From Alphaproteobacteria bacterium (lineage in GTDB: Bacteria; Pseudomonadota; Alphaproteobacteria; Rickettsiales; UBA3002): a DNA stretch of 40,538 nucleotides. Below, piece after piece: positions 1 to 9,261 of the stretch; position 1 is the stretch's first letter; every line of letters begins with the position of its first letter. Location: contig JALHRI010000014.1 of NCBI GenBank assembly GCA_022841525.1, positions 1 through 40,538 on the forward strand, read 5' to 3'. Below the pieces are notes generated by a model. It saw nothing but the letters and a program-made list of their open reading frames with translations. It was not told the DNA's origin and made no database searches. The position numbers and the translations under genes were made by a program.

Positions 1-2
1 TA

Positions 3-974
3 TCTGTTGAGAATCAAGAGTATTTCAAGGCTTATCTGGCGACTCTTGCGGAAAGAATGCACGGGAGCGGTGTTTTGGCTAGTTTAGAAGATAAAGCCTA
101 TCCAGGCCATGTTCAAGTGTTGATGACGATTGAGGATGCTTTCCGCAAGGGTGAATTACCCAATGTAAAGAATTTATACGCTGCTTTTGCTGTGGGGATT
201 GCGGCATACGCAAAACCAGAAACGTTGCCACCGCCAGAAACCATTCTAAAGCCTGCCACCATAGAATTTAAACCGCTGCCAGCATTGCTGAAAGAAATTA
301 ATATATCTGCGCTAGCGGTTAGTTCAGATAATTATGCGGCAGCGAGTTCTAGGGCAAAGCTGGAATCAATAGCTGGGCGCCTGTCCGCACTTTCACAAGC
401 AGATGCAGTTAGCCTAAAAGTAGAAGCATTGAAAGCAGGCTTGTCTGACTTTCTTAAGAATCCAGTAAGGAAGGTAAGGATTATACAAGGCCTCTGCGAC
501 AATAGCGAAAAAGCTTACAATGCTGCGTTGGTGAAAAGCGAAAGAGCCTTAAAGTTGTCTATGGTCGCGGCGTTCGCAAATAACACGTTGCCTCAATTTT
601 TAAATGCGCAGTGCAATGCAATGACAACGGATCCTTTGCACGGCGCATTTAAAGCATCGGGTATCTTGCTCCCACAGCATGAAGCGCTGAAGCAGTGTAT
701 TGATTCAGAAGAGTTTCATGCGCATTTAAGGCAGTTGTTACAACGAAATGATCCTCAGGTTGCTTCGCTGAGTACTATAGCGGGCAAGCTGGCTGATTAT
801 TTGGTTTACGGTGATATGGGTGTTTCAGAAAAAAAAGCCGCTAAGCCTGCCCCTGCTACTGTTGCTGATGGTCGCGCGTTAGCGGGCGCGCCTGAGAAAC
901 TTCCGCCCGCCAGCCGACGTTCTTGGTTTGAAGGATTAGAGTCTGGTGCGAGCGGTGGCACTTCCCTCGCCTAA
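3..974 (+). CDS. hypothetical protein, 5' truncated by window edge; low-complexity Ala/Pro-rich C-terminus
   Basis: Frame stays open upstream of the listed M at 57 (SVENQEYFKAYLATLAERMHG...), so the gene probably starts before the window. No family recognised. Confidence 0.6.
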   Translation, partial: SVENQEYFKAYLATLAERMHGSGVLASLEDKAYPGHVQVLMTIEDAFRKGELPNVKNLYAAFAVGIAAYAKPETLPPPETILKPATIEFKPLPALLKEINISALAVSSDNYAAASSRAKLESIAGRLSALSQADAVSLKVEALKAGLSDFLKNPVRKVRIIQGLCDNSEKAYNAALVKSERALKLSMVAAFANNTLPQFLNAQCNAMTTDPLHGAFKASGILLPQHEALKQCIDSEEFHAHLRQLLQRNDPQVASLSTIAGKLADYLVYGDMGVSEKKAAKPAPATVADGRALAGAPEKLPPASRRSWFEGLESGASGGTSLA

Positions 975-2197
975 ACCCGCTTCACCTTCTCACCCTTTTT
1001 CCGCTCGGATGCGGATTTGAGCTGGCCGCAGGCAGCCATAATATCTTGCCCGCGCGTTTTGCGAATCGGGCTTGCGATACCAGCGGCAATCAGCTCGCGG
1101 CCAAAGGCGTGGATGCGGTTATTGCTCGAGCATGTGTACGGTGACCCCGGCCAGGGATTAAACGGAATCAGGTTCACCTTGGAGGGAATGCCCTTCAGCA
1201 ACTTCACCAGCGCGCGCGCATCTTCCACCGAATCGTTGACGCCGTCTAACATCACATACTCAAACATGATCCGGCGCGAGGGCACAATCTTCACATAATC
1301 GCGGCAGGCATCCAGCAGCTCGGCGATCGGATATTTGCGGTTGATGGGTACGATTTCATTGCGCAGGTCATCGCGCACCGCGTGCAGCGACACCGCCAGA
1401 TTCACCCCCGTGCGCTCACCCAGTTCGCGGATTTTAGGCACCACGCCGGAAGTAGACACCGTGACTTTACGTTTGGAAAATGCCAGCCCATCCGGATCGG
1501 TGAGAAGGTTACAGGCACGCACGACATGCTCGAAATTAAACAACGGCTCGCCCATGCCCATAAAGACGATATTGGTGAGTTTTTTTGTAGCTTCGGCCGA
1601 GGACATCCTGTCCTGGCCTGCGCGGCGCTCAGGGCTGGCGCGGTCTGCTGACCGCGTTTTGGTAGCTTCGGCCGAGGAGGTGCTTCCCCAATCGTGCAAA
1701 TCATCCTTCGCCATCAGCACCTGGGTGATGATTTCCGATGCCGTTAAATTACGCACCAGATTCTGCGTGCCGGTATGACAAAACGTGCAGGCCAGCGTGC
1801 AGCCCACCTGCGAAGATATGCACAGCGTACCGCGCGGCGCATCGGGGATGTAGACGGTTTCCACCTCGCGGCCATCGGCAAATTTCACCAGCCATTTGCG
1901 CGTATTATCAAACGAGACCGCGTTTTTGCTCACGCCTGCGCGGGCGATGGAGACGTGCTGCGCCAGTAGCTGTTGTGTGGGTTTGTTGATGGTATGCATC
2001 GCGGAAAAATCAGTGACGCCTTTGTTGTAAAGCCAGCCCCAGAGCTGCTTGGCGCGAAAGCGCTCCAGCCCCATGGTGGCCATCAGGTCGGTAAGTTCGG
2101 GCAGGCTGGCGCCGATTAAGCTGGGCTTTTCGGCCATCAGCTCGGCGGTGTTATCGGCCTGTTCGGCGGTTTTGGTGATGATGGCAGCGGTGTTCAT
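971..2197 (-). CDS. rlmN: 23S rRNA (adenine2503-C2)/tRNA methyltransferase RlmN, with in-frame insertion
   Basis: Radical SAM motif GCTLACTFCHTGTQNLVRNLTASEI and MGMGEPLFNFEHV; C-terminal VNLIPFNPWPGSPY and RKTRGQDIMAACGQL typical of RlmN. Confidence 0.95.
   Translation of the reverse strand: MNTAAIITKTAEQADNTAELMAEKPSLIGASLPELTDLMATMGLERFRAKQLWGWLYNKGVTDFSAMHTINKPTQQLLAQHVSIARAGVSKNAVSFDNTRKWLVKFADGREVETVYIPDAPRGTLCISSQVGCTLACTFCHTGTQNLVRNLTASEIITQVLMAKDDLHDWGSTSSAEATKTRSADRASPERRAGQDRMSSAEATKKLTNIVFMGMGEPLFNFEHVVRACNLLTDPDGLAFSKRKVTVSTSGVVPKIRELGERTGVNLAVSLHAVRDDLRNEIVPINRKYPIAELLDACRDYVKIVPSRRIMFEYVMLDGVNDSVEDARALVKLLKGIPSKVNLIPFNPWPGSPYTCSSNNRIHAFGRELIAAGIASPIRKTRGQDIMAACGQLKSASERKKGEKVKRV
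1582..1678. repeat. in-frame palindromic insertion in rlmN flanked by direct repeats tttt(t/g)gtagcttcggccgagga
   Basis: Direct repeat copies at 1582-1603 and 1657-1678, 75 bp apart (25 codons). Between them are hairpins AGGACA-tcc-TGTCCT (about 1600-1614) and CGCGGTC-tgct-GACCGCG (1639-1656). Confidence 0.85.
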
Positions 2198-2227
2198 GCG
2201 CCGCTGTGTGGCAGAAATCAGCGCGTT

Positions 2228-2797
2228 TTACAAGATCGAAAGCCGGTAGCCCTGATCGGTCGTGACAATGGTGCAGGGCGCTGGGTTTAAGTCTTCAAGC
2301 TTTTGCCGCAGCCGGTAGAGATGGGTTTCTACCGTATGGCTCTCGGCGCCGCGGTCATAGTGAAACACGTGGGCGAGCATATCCTCGCGCGTGACAACGC
2401 TGCCGATATGCTGGTGCAAAAACGCCAGTAACTCGCACTCCATCTCCGTCAGCCGTAGCGGCGCGTGCTGCGGGTGCATCAGGGTACGGGCGTGAATACG
2501 AAACTCCCAGCCAGAGGCAAGCGGCGTATTGCCGGCAGGCTGCGTCATCAGCTGGGTGATGCGCGCCCTCCAGGCGTTAAGCCGCAGCGGGGCAGCGATG
2601 GGGTAGATGCGTCCATCTTCCGCCACATGCGGATCGCCGCCGAGCAACAGATAACGGCAATCCTCTTCCAGCGCTTCAGGCAAGTGACAGCAGAGCACCC
2701 AGCGCTGCCCATGGGCGGATTCAGGCAGTGCATCCGCTATGAGCGAGAGTAGTAAGGACAGATGCGCCGGTGTATGTGCGGCGACTTCAGGGCGCAT
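2228..2797 (-). CDS. OmpR/PhoB-type winged-helix DNA-binding protein with non-canonical N-terminus
   Basis: C-terminal LTEMECELLAFLHQHIGSVVTREDMLAHVFHYDRGAESHTVETHLYRLRQKLE...IVTTDQGYRL matches the Trans_reg_C pattern; N-terminus lacks a receiver pattern. Confidence 0.75.
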   Translation of the reverse strand: MRPEVAAHTPAHLSLLLSLIADALPESAHGQRWVLCCHLPEALEEDCRYLLLGGDPHVAEDGRIYPIAAPLRLNAWRARITQLMTQPAGNTPLASGWEFRIHARTLMHPQHAPLRLTEMECELLAFLHQHIGSVVTREDMLAHVFHYDRGAESHTVETHLYRLRQKLEDLNPAPCTIVTTDQGYRLSIL

Positions 2798-2800
2798 GGC

Positions 2801-3139
2801 TTAAGGCCTCAACCAGCTGGGGGATAGTAGACCCGTGGTCGAGATCGTCTCTGAAGCGCTGGTTTTGGGAAGTGGCAGCACACGAAGGAACGCAGCGTTA
2901 AGCACGAGCACAAGCAGCACACAGAGCATCATGAAGGTGCTGCGCTGCATCGGGGTGCGCACGGGCTCATCTACCAAAGGCTGGACAATGATTTCGGTGT
3001 GGCTGATGATCTGTGGTGCGGGTACACTGCGCCAATGCGGCGGCGGCGCCGTGCGTTTCGGGCGAGCACTCGGCGCAGCGTTTAGAGTACCAGCGGCGAT
3101 GTTCGCATCCGCATGTTGGGTAGATAGTGCAACAACCAT
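2801..3139 (-). CDS. small hypothetical protein with one predicted TM segment
   Basis: 112 aa ORF with hydrophobic stretch MMLCVLLVLVLNAAFLRVLPL; same strand and directly upstream of 2228-2797. Confidence 0.45.
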   Translation of the reverse strand: MVVALSTQHADANIAAGTLNAAPSARPKRTAPPPHWRSVPAPQIISHTEIIVQPLVDEPVRTPMQRSTFMMLCVLLVLVLNAAFLRVLPLPKTSASETISTTGLLSPSWLRP

Positions 3140-3228
3140 AGCGGCATCTTAATGCGCGCGAACCTGTCTTAGAAGCATAATCTTTGAATTTCTTGACGCA
3201 TGGCCGCAAGCAGGTCAGCTTCAGTGGC

Positions 3229-4287
3229 ATGAGTACGCCAATCTCTCCCCACCTGACCCGTAGCCGCGTGGTGCAGGCCAGCGAACAAGCCATTCGCACG
3301 ATTGCCACGCGCGGTTTTAGCCTCACGCCACCGCTGTACACGGTGTTTTTTGCCTATGCGATGGGAAGCCCGCCTGAGATCAGGCAAGCGATTGATGCGG
3401 CAGATCTGATGGGAGAGGCGCTCGAGGAAGAAGCGCTGCTGGTGCTTTATCAGCAATATTTAAGCGAGCCTGCACAGCAAAGTGAGATTGTCGGTTATTC
3501 CGCACCGATTGTCGAAAATGTGGTCGATCATCTTTTTGGTACGCTGGAGAAATTGCGCGAGGAAAATACGCGCCATGTCAGCGATCTGATTGGACATATT
3601 CAGCGCCTTGATCATACCCCGCTGAGCGAAGTCGAGCTGCGCAGCTTCGCGGAATCCGCCGTGGAAACCGCCATGATGTTGCAGGCCGATAGCGACGCGC
3701 TCGCCGAGGCGCTGAGCGCTTCACGTAGCGAAATCGATGAGCTGCGTCGCGATTTGGCGCTGCGCACGCAGGAATCGCAGCGCGATTTTTTAACCGGTGC
3801 CTATAACCGCAAAGCGTGGGATGAGCGTTTGGCAAGCGAACTTGCAAAGCCCGTGCGGTTCGCCCCACTCAGCGTTGCGCTGATCGATATTGATCATTTC
3901 AAACGTATCAATGATCAGTTCGGTCACGCTGCCGGCGATGAAGTGATTCGCCGCGTCGCGCGCACCATTTTGGATAGCATTAAGGGGAAAGATATGCTGG
4001 CGCGTTACGGCGGCGAGGAGTTCGCGCTGCTCCTTCCGGATACCCCGAAGGAAGGCGCGCTTGCCGTCAGCGAAGCCATTCGCCGCCAGATCGCGGCCAT
4101 CTGGCGCGAGGCAGAAGCAGGCGGACTGGTGTGCGGCGAAGTGACCGTATCGATCGGTGTGACCTGCTTGCCTGCCCAGCAACCGTCTGAGGCGGCCGCA
4201 CTGGTTGCGATTGCTGATAGCGCGCTCTATCAGGCCAAGCACGAAGGGCGTAACCGTGTGGTGTGGCGCGACGTGCCCAACCTATAA
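3229..4287 (+). CDS. GGDEF-domain diguanylate cyclase
   Basis: DFLTGAYNRKAWDERL...ARYGGEEFALLLPDT...VTVSIGVTCL...ADSALYQAKHEGRNRVV. Start chosen at ATG 3229; ORF open from 3184 via an alternative start. Confidence 0.9.
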   Translation: MSTPISPHLTRSRVVQASEQAIRTIATRGFSLTPPLYTVFFAYAMGSPPEIRQAIDAADLMGEALEEEALLVLYQQYLSEPAQQSEIVGYSAPIVENVVDHLFGTLEKLREENTRHVSDLIGHIQRLDHTPLSEVELRSFAESAVETAMMLQADSDALAEALSASRSEIDELRRDLALRTQESQRDFLTGAYNRKAWDERLASELAKPVRFAPLSVALIDIDHFKRINDQFGHAAGDEVIRRVARTILDSIKGKDMLARYGGEEFALLLPDTPKEGALAVSEAIRRQIAAIWREAEAGGLVCGEVTVSIGVTCLPAQQPSEAAALVAIADSALYQAKHEGRNRVVWRDVPNL

Positions 4288-4379
4288 CGAATACGCCCCA
4301 GCCTATACCCTAGTAAAATACTAAGGCTTGTGAGTCGCTTAGCGCTCCTTGGTTGTATTTTTACCCGGTGCCCTAAGTA

Positions 4380-4394
4380 TTAACATCTGCTTAA
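4380..4394. promoter_or_regulatory. possible CtrA-type box TTAA-N7-TTAA
   Basis: TTAACATCTGCTTAAG, about 95 bp upstream of the response regulator start at 4489; matches the alphaproteobacterial CtrA core TTAA-N7-TTAA. Confidence 0.35.
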
Positions 4395-4425
4395 GAACCG
4401 ATAAACATTTATTAAAGCAATGAAT

Positions 4426-4431
4426 TATAAT
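4426..4431 (+). promoter_or_regulatory. possible -10 element TATAAT upstream of response regulator
   Basis: AT-rich attTATAATaattaac about 58 bp before the ATG at 4489, which is preceded by an SD-like taggag. Confidence 0.35.
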
Positions 4432-4488
4432 AATTAACTTGGCTGACGCCTTCAAATTTGTTATACAACCTCAGGTAGGAGATTTTGT

Positions 4489-5556
4489 ATGGCACATGTC
4501 TTACTTGTAGAAGATGAAGCACCGTTTCGCGAAGATATTGCCCATTATCTGCGCCTTAAATCGTACGATGTCACCGAAGCAGCGGGCGGTGAAGAAGCCA
4601 TTAACCGCCTGCAGCACGAACATTTCGATGTGGTGCTGTGCGACATCATGATGCCGGGGACGGATGGCTACCATGTGCTCAAATATCAGCGAGCCTTTGA
4701 AGGGGTGAATCGGGCGGCGGCTGCCACGCCGTTTATTTTCTTAACGGCACTGGCCGATACCGGCGATCAGATTTTAGGCCGCGAACTTGGCTGCGATGAT
4801 TTTTTAAGTAAGCCCGTTGATTTTGATTTGCTCAGTACCACGCTGAGCACCAGGCTCGCTGCCCAGCGTGAACGCCTGAGGGCACATGAATACCAGCAGC
4901 GCACGCTGTGCAGCGCCGTGCAAGCCGTCTACGGCGAGGAGCTACTAATTCCCGCCCAGCACATGATGCAGCTGGTGAGCTATCTTGAGCATATCAGCGA
5001 AGAAGATTCCGCTGCGGCGCTACAAAAACTTTTGCCGCATGTGAAAGAGATTGCGGGTAAGCAACTGCACACCACCCATCTGCTCAAAGATGCTGAGCAT
5101 TTGGCGCATCACTTAAGCGTCCACGCCAGACCCCTAATACTAGGTGAGGAATTCAAGCGCAGCGCCGAACTGACGCTTAACCGAAATGACATGGGCTCCA
5201 AGCTGCAGATTAAACTAAGCCATACCGTCACCATCAGTAGCGACGATGCACTGATCACCCGGCTGATGCATGTGCTCGTGACCCATTGGCCGCAAGATAG
5301 CCTCACGCTTACGATCAACAGGCAAGGCACAGATGCGGCGCTGATTTTTTCAACGAATGATCCATCCGCCTGCACCTTAGGCCACAGCCTGACGCAGTTG
5401 CTCACCATGAAAGAATGCCAGCCGCTAGAGATGCTCAGCGCACTGTATTACGCCGATCAGTTCGCCCGCGCGCATCACGGGCAGGCGCTGATCACGCTGA
5501 GTGGGCGCACGCCGCAACAGGTGAGCTTGCTCTTGCCAACGGCAGTGCTGCAGTAG
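4489..5556 (+). CDS. response regulator receiver protein with C-terminal degenerate histidine-kinase-like region
   Basis: Receiver: VLLVEDEAPFREDIAHYL...VVLCDIMMPGTDGY...IFLTAL...GCDDFLSKPVD. C-terminus ALITRLMHVLVTHW...SALYYADQFARAHHGQALITLSG...VSLLLPT resembles an HATPase_c tail. Confidence 0.8.
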   Translation: MAHVLLVEDEAPFREDIAHYLRLKSYDVTEAAGGEEAINRLQHEHFDVVLCDIMMPGTDGYHVLKYQRAFEGVNRAAAATPFIFLTALADTGDQILGRELGCDDFLSKPVDFDLLSTTLSTRLAAQRERLRAHEYQQRTLCSAVQAVYGEELLIPAQHMMQLVSYLEHISEEDSAAALQKLLPHVKEIAGKQLHTTHLLKDAEHLAHHLSVHARPLILGEEFKRSAELTLNRNDMGSKLQIKLSHTVTISSDDALITRLMHVLVTHWPQDSLTLTINRQGTDAALIFSTNDPSACTLGHSLTQLLTMKECQPLEMLSALYYADQFARAHHGQALITLSGRTPQQVSLLLPTAVLQ

Positions 5557-5571
5557 CATGAGAAGGTACTG

Positions 5572-5817
5572 TTAGTGACGCTGAGTAAGCGTGCGCACTA
5601 AGCCGTAGGCCGCCACGGCGGACCAGGCACATTCCATCACAAACACCGGCAAATTCCACTGCGCGATCAGCGAGATCATCACCAGCAGCGCGCCGCTTAA
5701 ATTACTGGCGTGAAACCGCACGCTTTCAGCCTGCCATTTGCCTAGCTGCATCATCACATACGCGCCCACAATCAACCAGACGCCGACGAAGCCTGCGATG
5801 GTAAACACGGTATTCAT
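5572..5817 (-). CDS. small multi-TM protein (CBU_0592-like)
   Basis: 81 aa hydrophobic protein GFVGVWLIVGAYVMMQLGKW...; homologous in style to its neighbour. Confidence 0.6.
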   Translation of the reverse strand: MNTVFTIAGFVGVWLIVGAYVMMQLGKWQAESVRFHASNLSGALLVMISLIAQWNLPVFVMECAWSAVAAYGLVRTLTQRH

Positions 5818-6056
5818 GCGCGCGTCTTACGCTGCAGGATTAAACTGCGCAGGCTGATAGCAATCCAGACCAGTTGTGCGGCAATGCCCGGCCAGTTGAC
5901 ATCAATCAGCAGCGAAAAAAGAATCAGCAGCGTGCCCACGATATTCGCTATCAGATAAGGAGGGCTGGCGCTTGCCCAACGTTTCGAGGCCAGCATGAAA
6001 TACGCAATCAGCACAATCAGCACGCCTACCAGCCCGACCACTTCGTGCAGTGTCAT
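5814..6056 (-). CDS. small multi-TM protein, paralogous to 5572-5817
   Basis: MTLHEVVGLVGVLIVLIAYFMLASKRWASASPPYLIANIVGTLLILFSLL...; 4-bp overlap with next gene. The longer track ORF to 6272 would overlap rnd. Confidence 0.65.
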   Translation of the reverse strand: MTLHEVVGLVGVLIVLIAYFMLASKRWASASPPYLIANIVGTLLILFSLLIDVNWPGIAAQLVWIAISLRSLILQRKTRA

Positions 6057-6057
6057 G

Positions 6058-7236
6058 TTACGCGCTTTCCTTCCAGCTGACGCTGTAATACTTGCCCTTA
6101 AATCCCGCGCTGACCGAGAGTTTGCCGGTGAGGAATTTTTCTGCGTCGCGGCCAAATACCTCGTAGCGCCAGCCATGCATAAAATGGGCATCCGCCAGCG
6201 CAATATCTCCGCGGATGACTTCTTCGAGTTCATCACGGCTGGCGAGCAAACGCGGGACAATATGCGCCTCATCGCAGCGCTGCTTCAGCAGCATGCGCAG
6301 CAGTTCGCAGCAGCTTTCCTGCGCCGGATTTAAGCCTTGCGGTCTGGGATCGGCCTTCGGCCATTCTTCCTTGGGCGCAAGACGCGCATGCATCAGCACC
6401 TCCACCAGTTCGCGCATATTATCGCGCGAGACCTGATGGTGAATGCCGCGCACCTCGCGCAGATCATCTTCCGTTTCGGGCTTCATCGCAGCGACTTGTA
6501 GCACCAGCTCGTCGCGCATGATGCGCTGGACGGGGACGTTTTTCTCCACCGCCAGTCCTTCACGCCAGGCGGCCACTGCGCGTAAATGCTGCAGATATTC
6601 CGGCGCGCGACTTTTCACCCTCAGGCGCTTATACGCCAGTAGCGGATCGCTGCGGTAGCGGCGCTCTTCTATCAGCTCGGCCATGTCTTCTTCAATCCAC
6701 GCCGTGCGCCCTTCTTTAGCGATGCGCTCGCGCAGTTTCGCATAAATGACCCGCAGGTGAATCACATCATCCAGCGCGTAATGTAGCTGACGATCACTCA
6801 GCGGGCGGCGCGCCCAATCGGTAAAGCGCGAGGCTTTATCGAGCGTGGCGCCTACCAGCGCGCCCACCAGTTTTTCGTAACCCACTGATTCCCCGTAACC
6901 GCAGACCATAGCGGCGATTTGTGTGTCGTAGACATTCTTAGGCATCTCGCCCATGGCGTGATAGAAAATCTCCAGATCCTGGCGGCAGGCATGAAACACT
7001 TTCACCACGTTTTCATCGCGCAGCACCTCGTATAGCGGCGCCAGATCCATGCCCTCTGCCAGCGGATCAATGGCGACGGCTTCCTCAGAAGTGGCAACCT
7101 GTATTAAGCAAAGCTGCGAAAAATAGGTGCGTTCGCGGATAAATTCGGTGTCGATCGTGATAAATGGCTCAGCCTTTGCCTTGGCCATCAGCGCGGCGAG
7201 ATGTTCGGTGGTGGTGATAATGGTAGGAATTTGCAT
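6058..7236 (-). CDS. rnd: ribonuclease D
   Basis: ITIDTEFIRERTYFSQLCLIQVA...VFHACRQDLEIFY...DTQIAAMVCGYGESVGYEKLV...SDRQLHYALDDVIHL; HRDC region follows. Confidence 0.95.
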   Translation of the reverse strand: MQIPTIITTTEHLAALMAKAKAEPFITIDTEFIRERTYFSQLCLIQVATSEEAVAIDPLAEGMDLAPLYEVLRDENVVKVFHACRQDLEIFYHAMGEMPKNVYDTQIAAMVCGYGESVGYEKLVGALVGATLDKASRFTDWARRPLSDRQLHYALDDVIHLRVIYAKLRERIAKEGRTAWIEEDMAELIEERRYRSDPLLAYKRLRVKSRAPEYLQHLRAVAAWREGLAVEKNVPVQRIMRDELVLQVAAMKPETEDDLREVRGIHHQVSRDNMRELVEVLMHARLAPKEEWPKADPRPQGLNPAQESCCELLRMLLKQRCDEAHIVPRLLASRDELEEVIRGDIALADAHFMHGWRYEVFGRDAEKFLTGKLSVSAGFKGKYYSVSWKESA

Positions 7237-7301
7237 ATTGCGCAGCCATAGCGGTGCGGCTATAGCGAGTGCAAGTGAAATTGTGAATCTTTGAGACTCG
7301 T

Positions 7302-7381
7302 TGTCATCCCGGCTTTATGCCGGGATCCCCGTGATGTTATGCACTATCGCACGGAGATCCCGGGACAAGCCCGGGATGACA
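7302..7381. repeat. compound inverted repeat in the rnd-aspS intergenic region
   Basis: tgtcatCCCGGCtttatGCCGGGatc ... gatCCCGGGacaagCCCGGGatgaca: two inner hairpins plus outer arms GTCATCCCGG/CCGGGATGAC. Confidence 0.9.
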
Positions 7382-7397
7382 GCAAGTTTTAAGAAGA

Positions 7398-9242
7398 ATG
7401 AATGAGGTTTCTATGCATCCCTACCGTACCCATACCTGTAACGCCTTGCGCCGTGAGCATGTCGGCCAAACGGTTCGACTATCGGGCTTTGTCCACCGCA
7501 CGCGCGATCACGGCCAGCTGATGTTTGTGGATCTGCGCGATCATTACGGCATCACCCAGTGCGTGGTACAGCATGGGCAGGAAGCGTTTGAGGTGATTTC
7601 AGCGGCGCGCAGTGAATCGGTGGTGACGATTACGGGCAGTGTCGTAGCGCGCAGCGCAGAGACCATTAACCCTGAGCTTTTAACGGGCGACATTGAAGTT
7701 GTGATGACGCACGCGCACATCGAATCGCTCGCCGAGCCGCTACCCATGCCGGTAAGCACCGATGCGGATTATCCCGAGGCCACGCGCCTGACCTACCGCT
7801 TCCTTGATCTGCGCCGCGAGAAATTGCACCGTAATATTGTACTGCGATCCAGTGTGATCGCCAGCTTACGCCGCCGGATGATTGAATCGGGCTTTCAGGA
7901 ATTTCAAACCCCGATTTTAACCGCGTCCTCTCCTGAGGGCGCGCGAGATTATCTGGTGCCCAGCCGCGTGCATCCGGGGCAGTTCTACGCGCTGCCGCAA
8001 GCGCCGCAAATGTTCAAGCAGCTGCTGATGGTATCCGGCTTTGACCGCTATTTCCAAATCGCTCCGTGCTTCCGCGATGAAGACGCGCGCGCGGATCGTT
8101 CTCCTGGCGAGTTTTACCAGCTCGATATTGAAATGAGCTTCGTAACGCAGGAAGATGTTTTCGCCGCCATTGAGCCGGTGCTGCATGGCGTGTTCAAAGA
8201 ATTTTCTAACTGGAGTGTCACCGACTATCCATTCCCGCGCATCACCTACGACGATGCGATGTTGAAGTACGGCAGCGATAAACCGGATCTTCGTAATCCG
8301 CTCGTGATTGCCGATGTATCCGACGTTTGGGAAGGTTCGGAGTTTTCGATTTTCAACGCCGTGCTTAGCGGTGGCGGCGTGATCCGCGCGATTCCCGCGC
8401 CAGGCTGCGCCGAAAAACCGCGCAGCTTTTTTGATAATATGATCGAACTTGCCAAAGAGCACGGCGCGAAGGGTCTTGCGTACATTGGCTTTGGCGCCGA
8501 TGGTGCAGGCAAGGGACCCATCGCCAAGTTTTTATCGCCGGAAAAAACGGCTGCGCTGCAGGCGCGCCTTGGCATCGGCAACGGCGATGCGGTGTTTTTT
8601 GCCTCCGGCGAGGCGCTGCACGCGGCAGGTGTCGCGGGCAAAGTGCGCACCAACATTGCAGAGCAATTAGGGCTGATCGCACAGGGCATTTACAAATTCT
8701 GCTGGGTGGTGGATTTCCCCTATTTCGAATGGAACGAAGACGAGAAGAAAATCGATTTCTCGCACAATCCGTTTTCCATGCCGCAAGGGGGCATGGCGGC
8801 GCTTGAAGGCGCGAAAACCAAGGAAGACCTGCTGGCTATTAAAGCCTTCCAGTACGACATTGTCTGTAACGGTGTCGAACTTTCCTCGGGCGCGATTCGT
8901 AATCACAAACCCGATGTGATGGTCAAAGCCTTCGAGATTGCAGGCTACAGCCGCGAGGTCGTGGAAAATAAATTCGGCGCGCTGTTTAAGGCATTCCATT
9001 ACGGCGCCCCGCCGCATGGTGGCCTAGCACCCGGTGTTGACCGTATGGTGATGTTGCTTGCCAACGAGCCGAACATTCGCGAAGTGATTTGTTTCCCGAT
9101 GAATCAGCAAGCGCAGGATTTGCTGATGCATGCCCCCAATACCGTGGAAGAAAAACAGCTGCGCGAGCTTCATATTCAGCTTTCCCCCAAAGCCAAGCAG
9201 GCGGTGGAAGAGCTGAAAGCCAAAACCGCGAACGCCGCGTAG
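7398..9242 (+). CDS. aspS: aspartyl-tRNA synthetase
   Basis: [13 protein letters not shown]...[26 protein letters not shown]...[25 protein letters not shown]...[13 protein letters not shown]. Start may be the ATG at about 7413. Confidence 0.97.
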   Translation: MNEVSMHPYRTHTCNALRREHVGQTVRLSGFVHRTRDHGQLMFVDLRDHYGITQCVVQHGQEAFEVISAARSESVVTITGSVVARSAETINPELLTGDIEVVMTHAHIESLAEPLPMPVSTDADYPEATRLTYRFLDLRREKLHRNIVLRSSVIASLRRRMIESGFQEFQTPILTASSPEGARDYLVPSRVHPGQFYALPQAPQMFKQLLMVSGFDRYFQIAPCFRDEDARADRSPGEFYQLDIEMSFVTQEDVFAAIEPVLHGVFKEFSNWSVTDYPFPRITYDDAMLKYGSDKPDLRNPLVIADVSDVWEGSEFSIFNAVLSGGGVIRAIPAPGCAEKPRSFFDNMIELAKEHGAKGLAYIGFGADGAGKGPIAKFLSPEKTAALQARLGIGNGDAVFFASGEALHAAGVAGKVRTNIAEQLGLIAQGIYKFCWVVDFPYFEWNEDEKKIDFSHNPFSMPQGGMAALEGAKTKEDLLAIKAFQYDIVCNGVELSSGAIRNHKPDVMVKAFEIAGYSREVVENKFGALFKAFHYGAPPHGGLAPGVDRMVMLLANEPNIREVICFPMNQQAQDLLMHAPNTVEEKQLRELHIQLSPKAKQAVEELKAKTANAA

Positions 9243-9261
9243 CGTAAAGTGTGACTGAAGC

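Noticed and set aside
1402-1704. Alternative-frame ORFs around the rlmN insertion
   Set aside because: Create no recognisable protein; the rlmN frame itself stays open through the insertion, so no frameshift needs to be invoked.
7917-8462. 181-aa minus-strand ORF inside aspS
   Set aside because: Shadow ORF of a conserved housekeeping gene.
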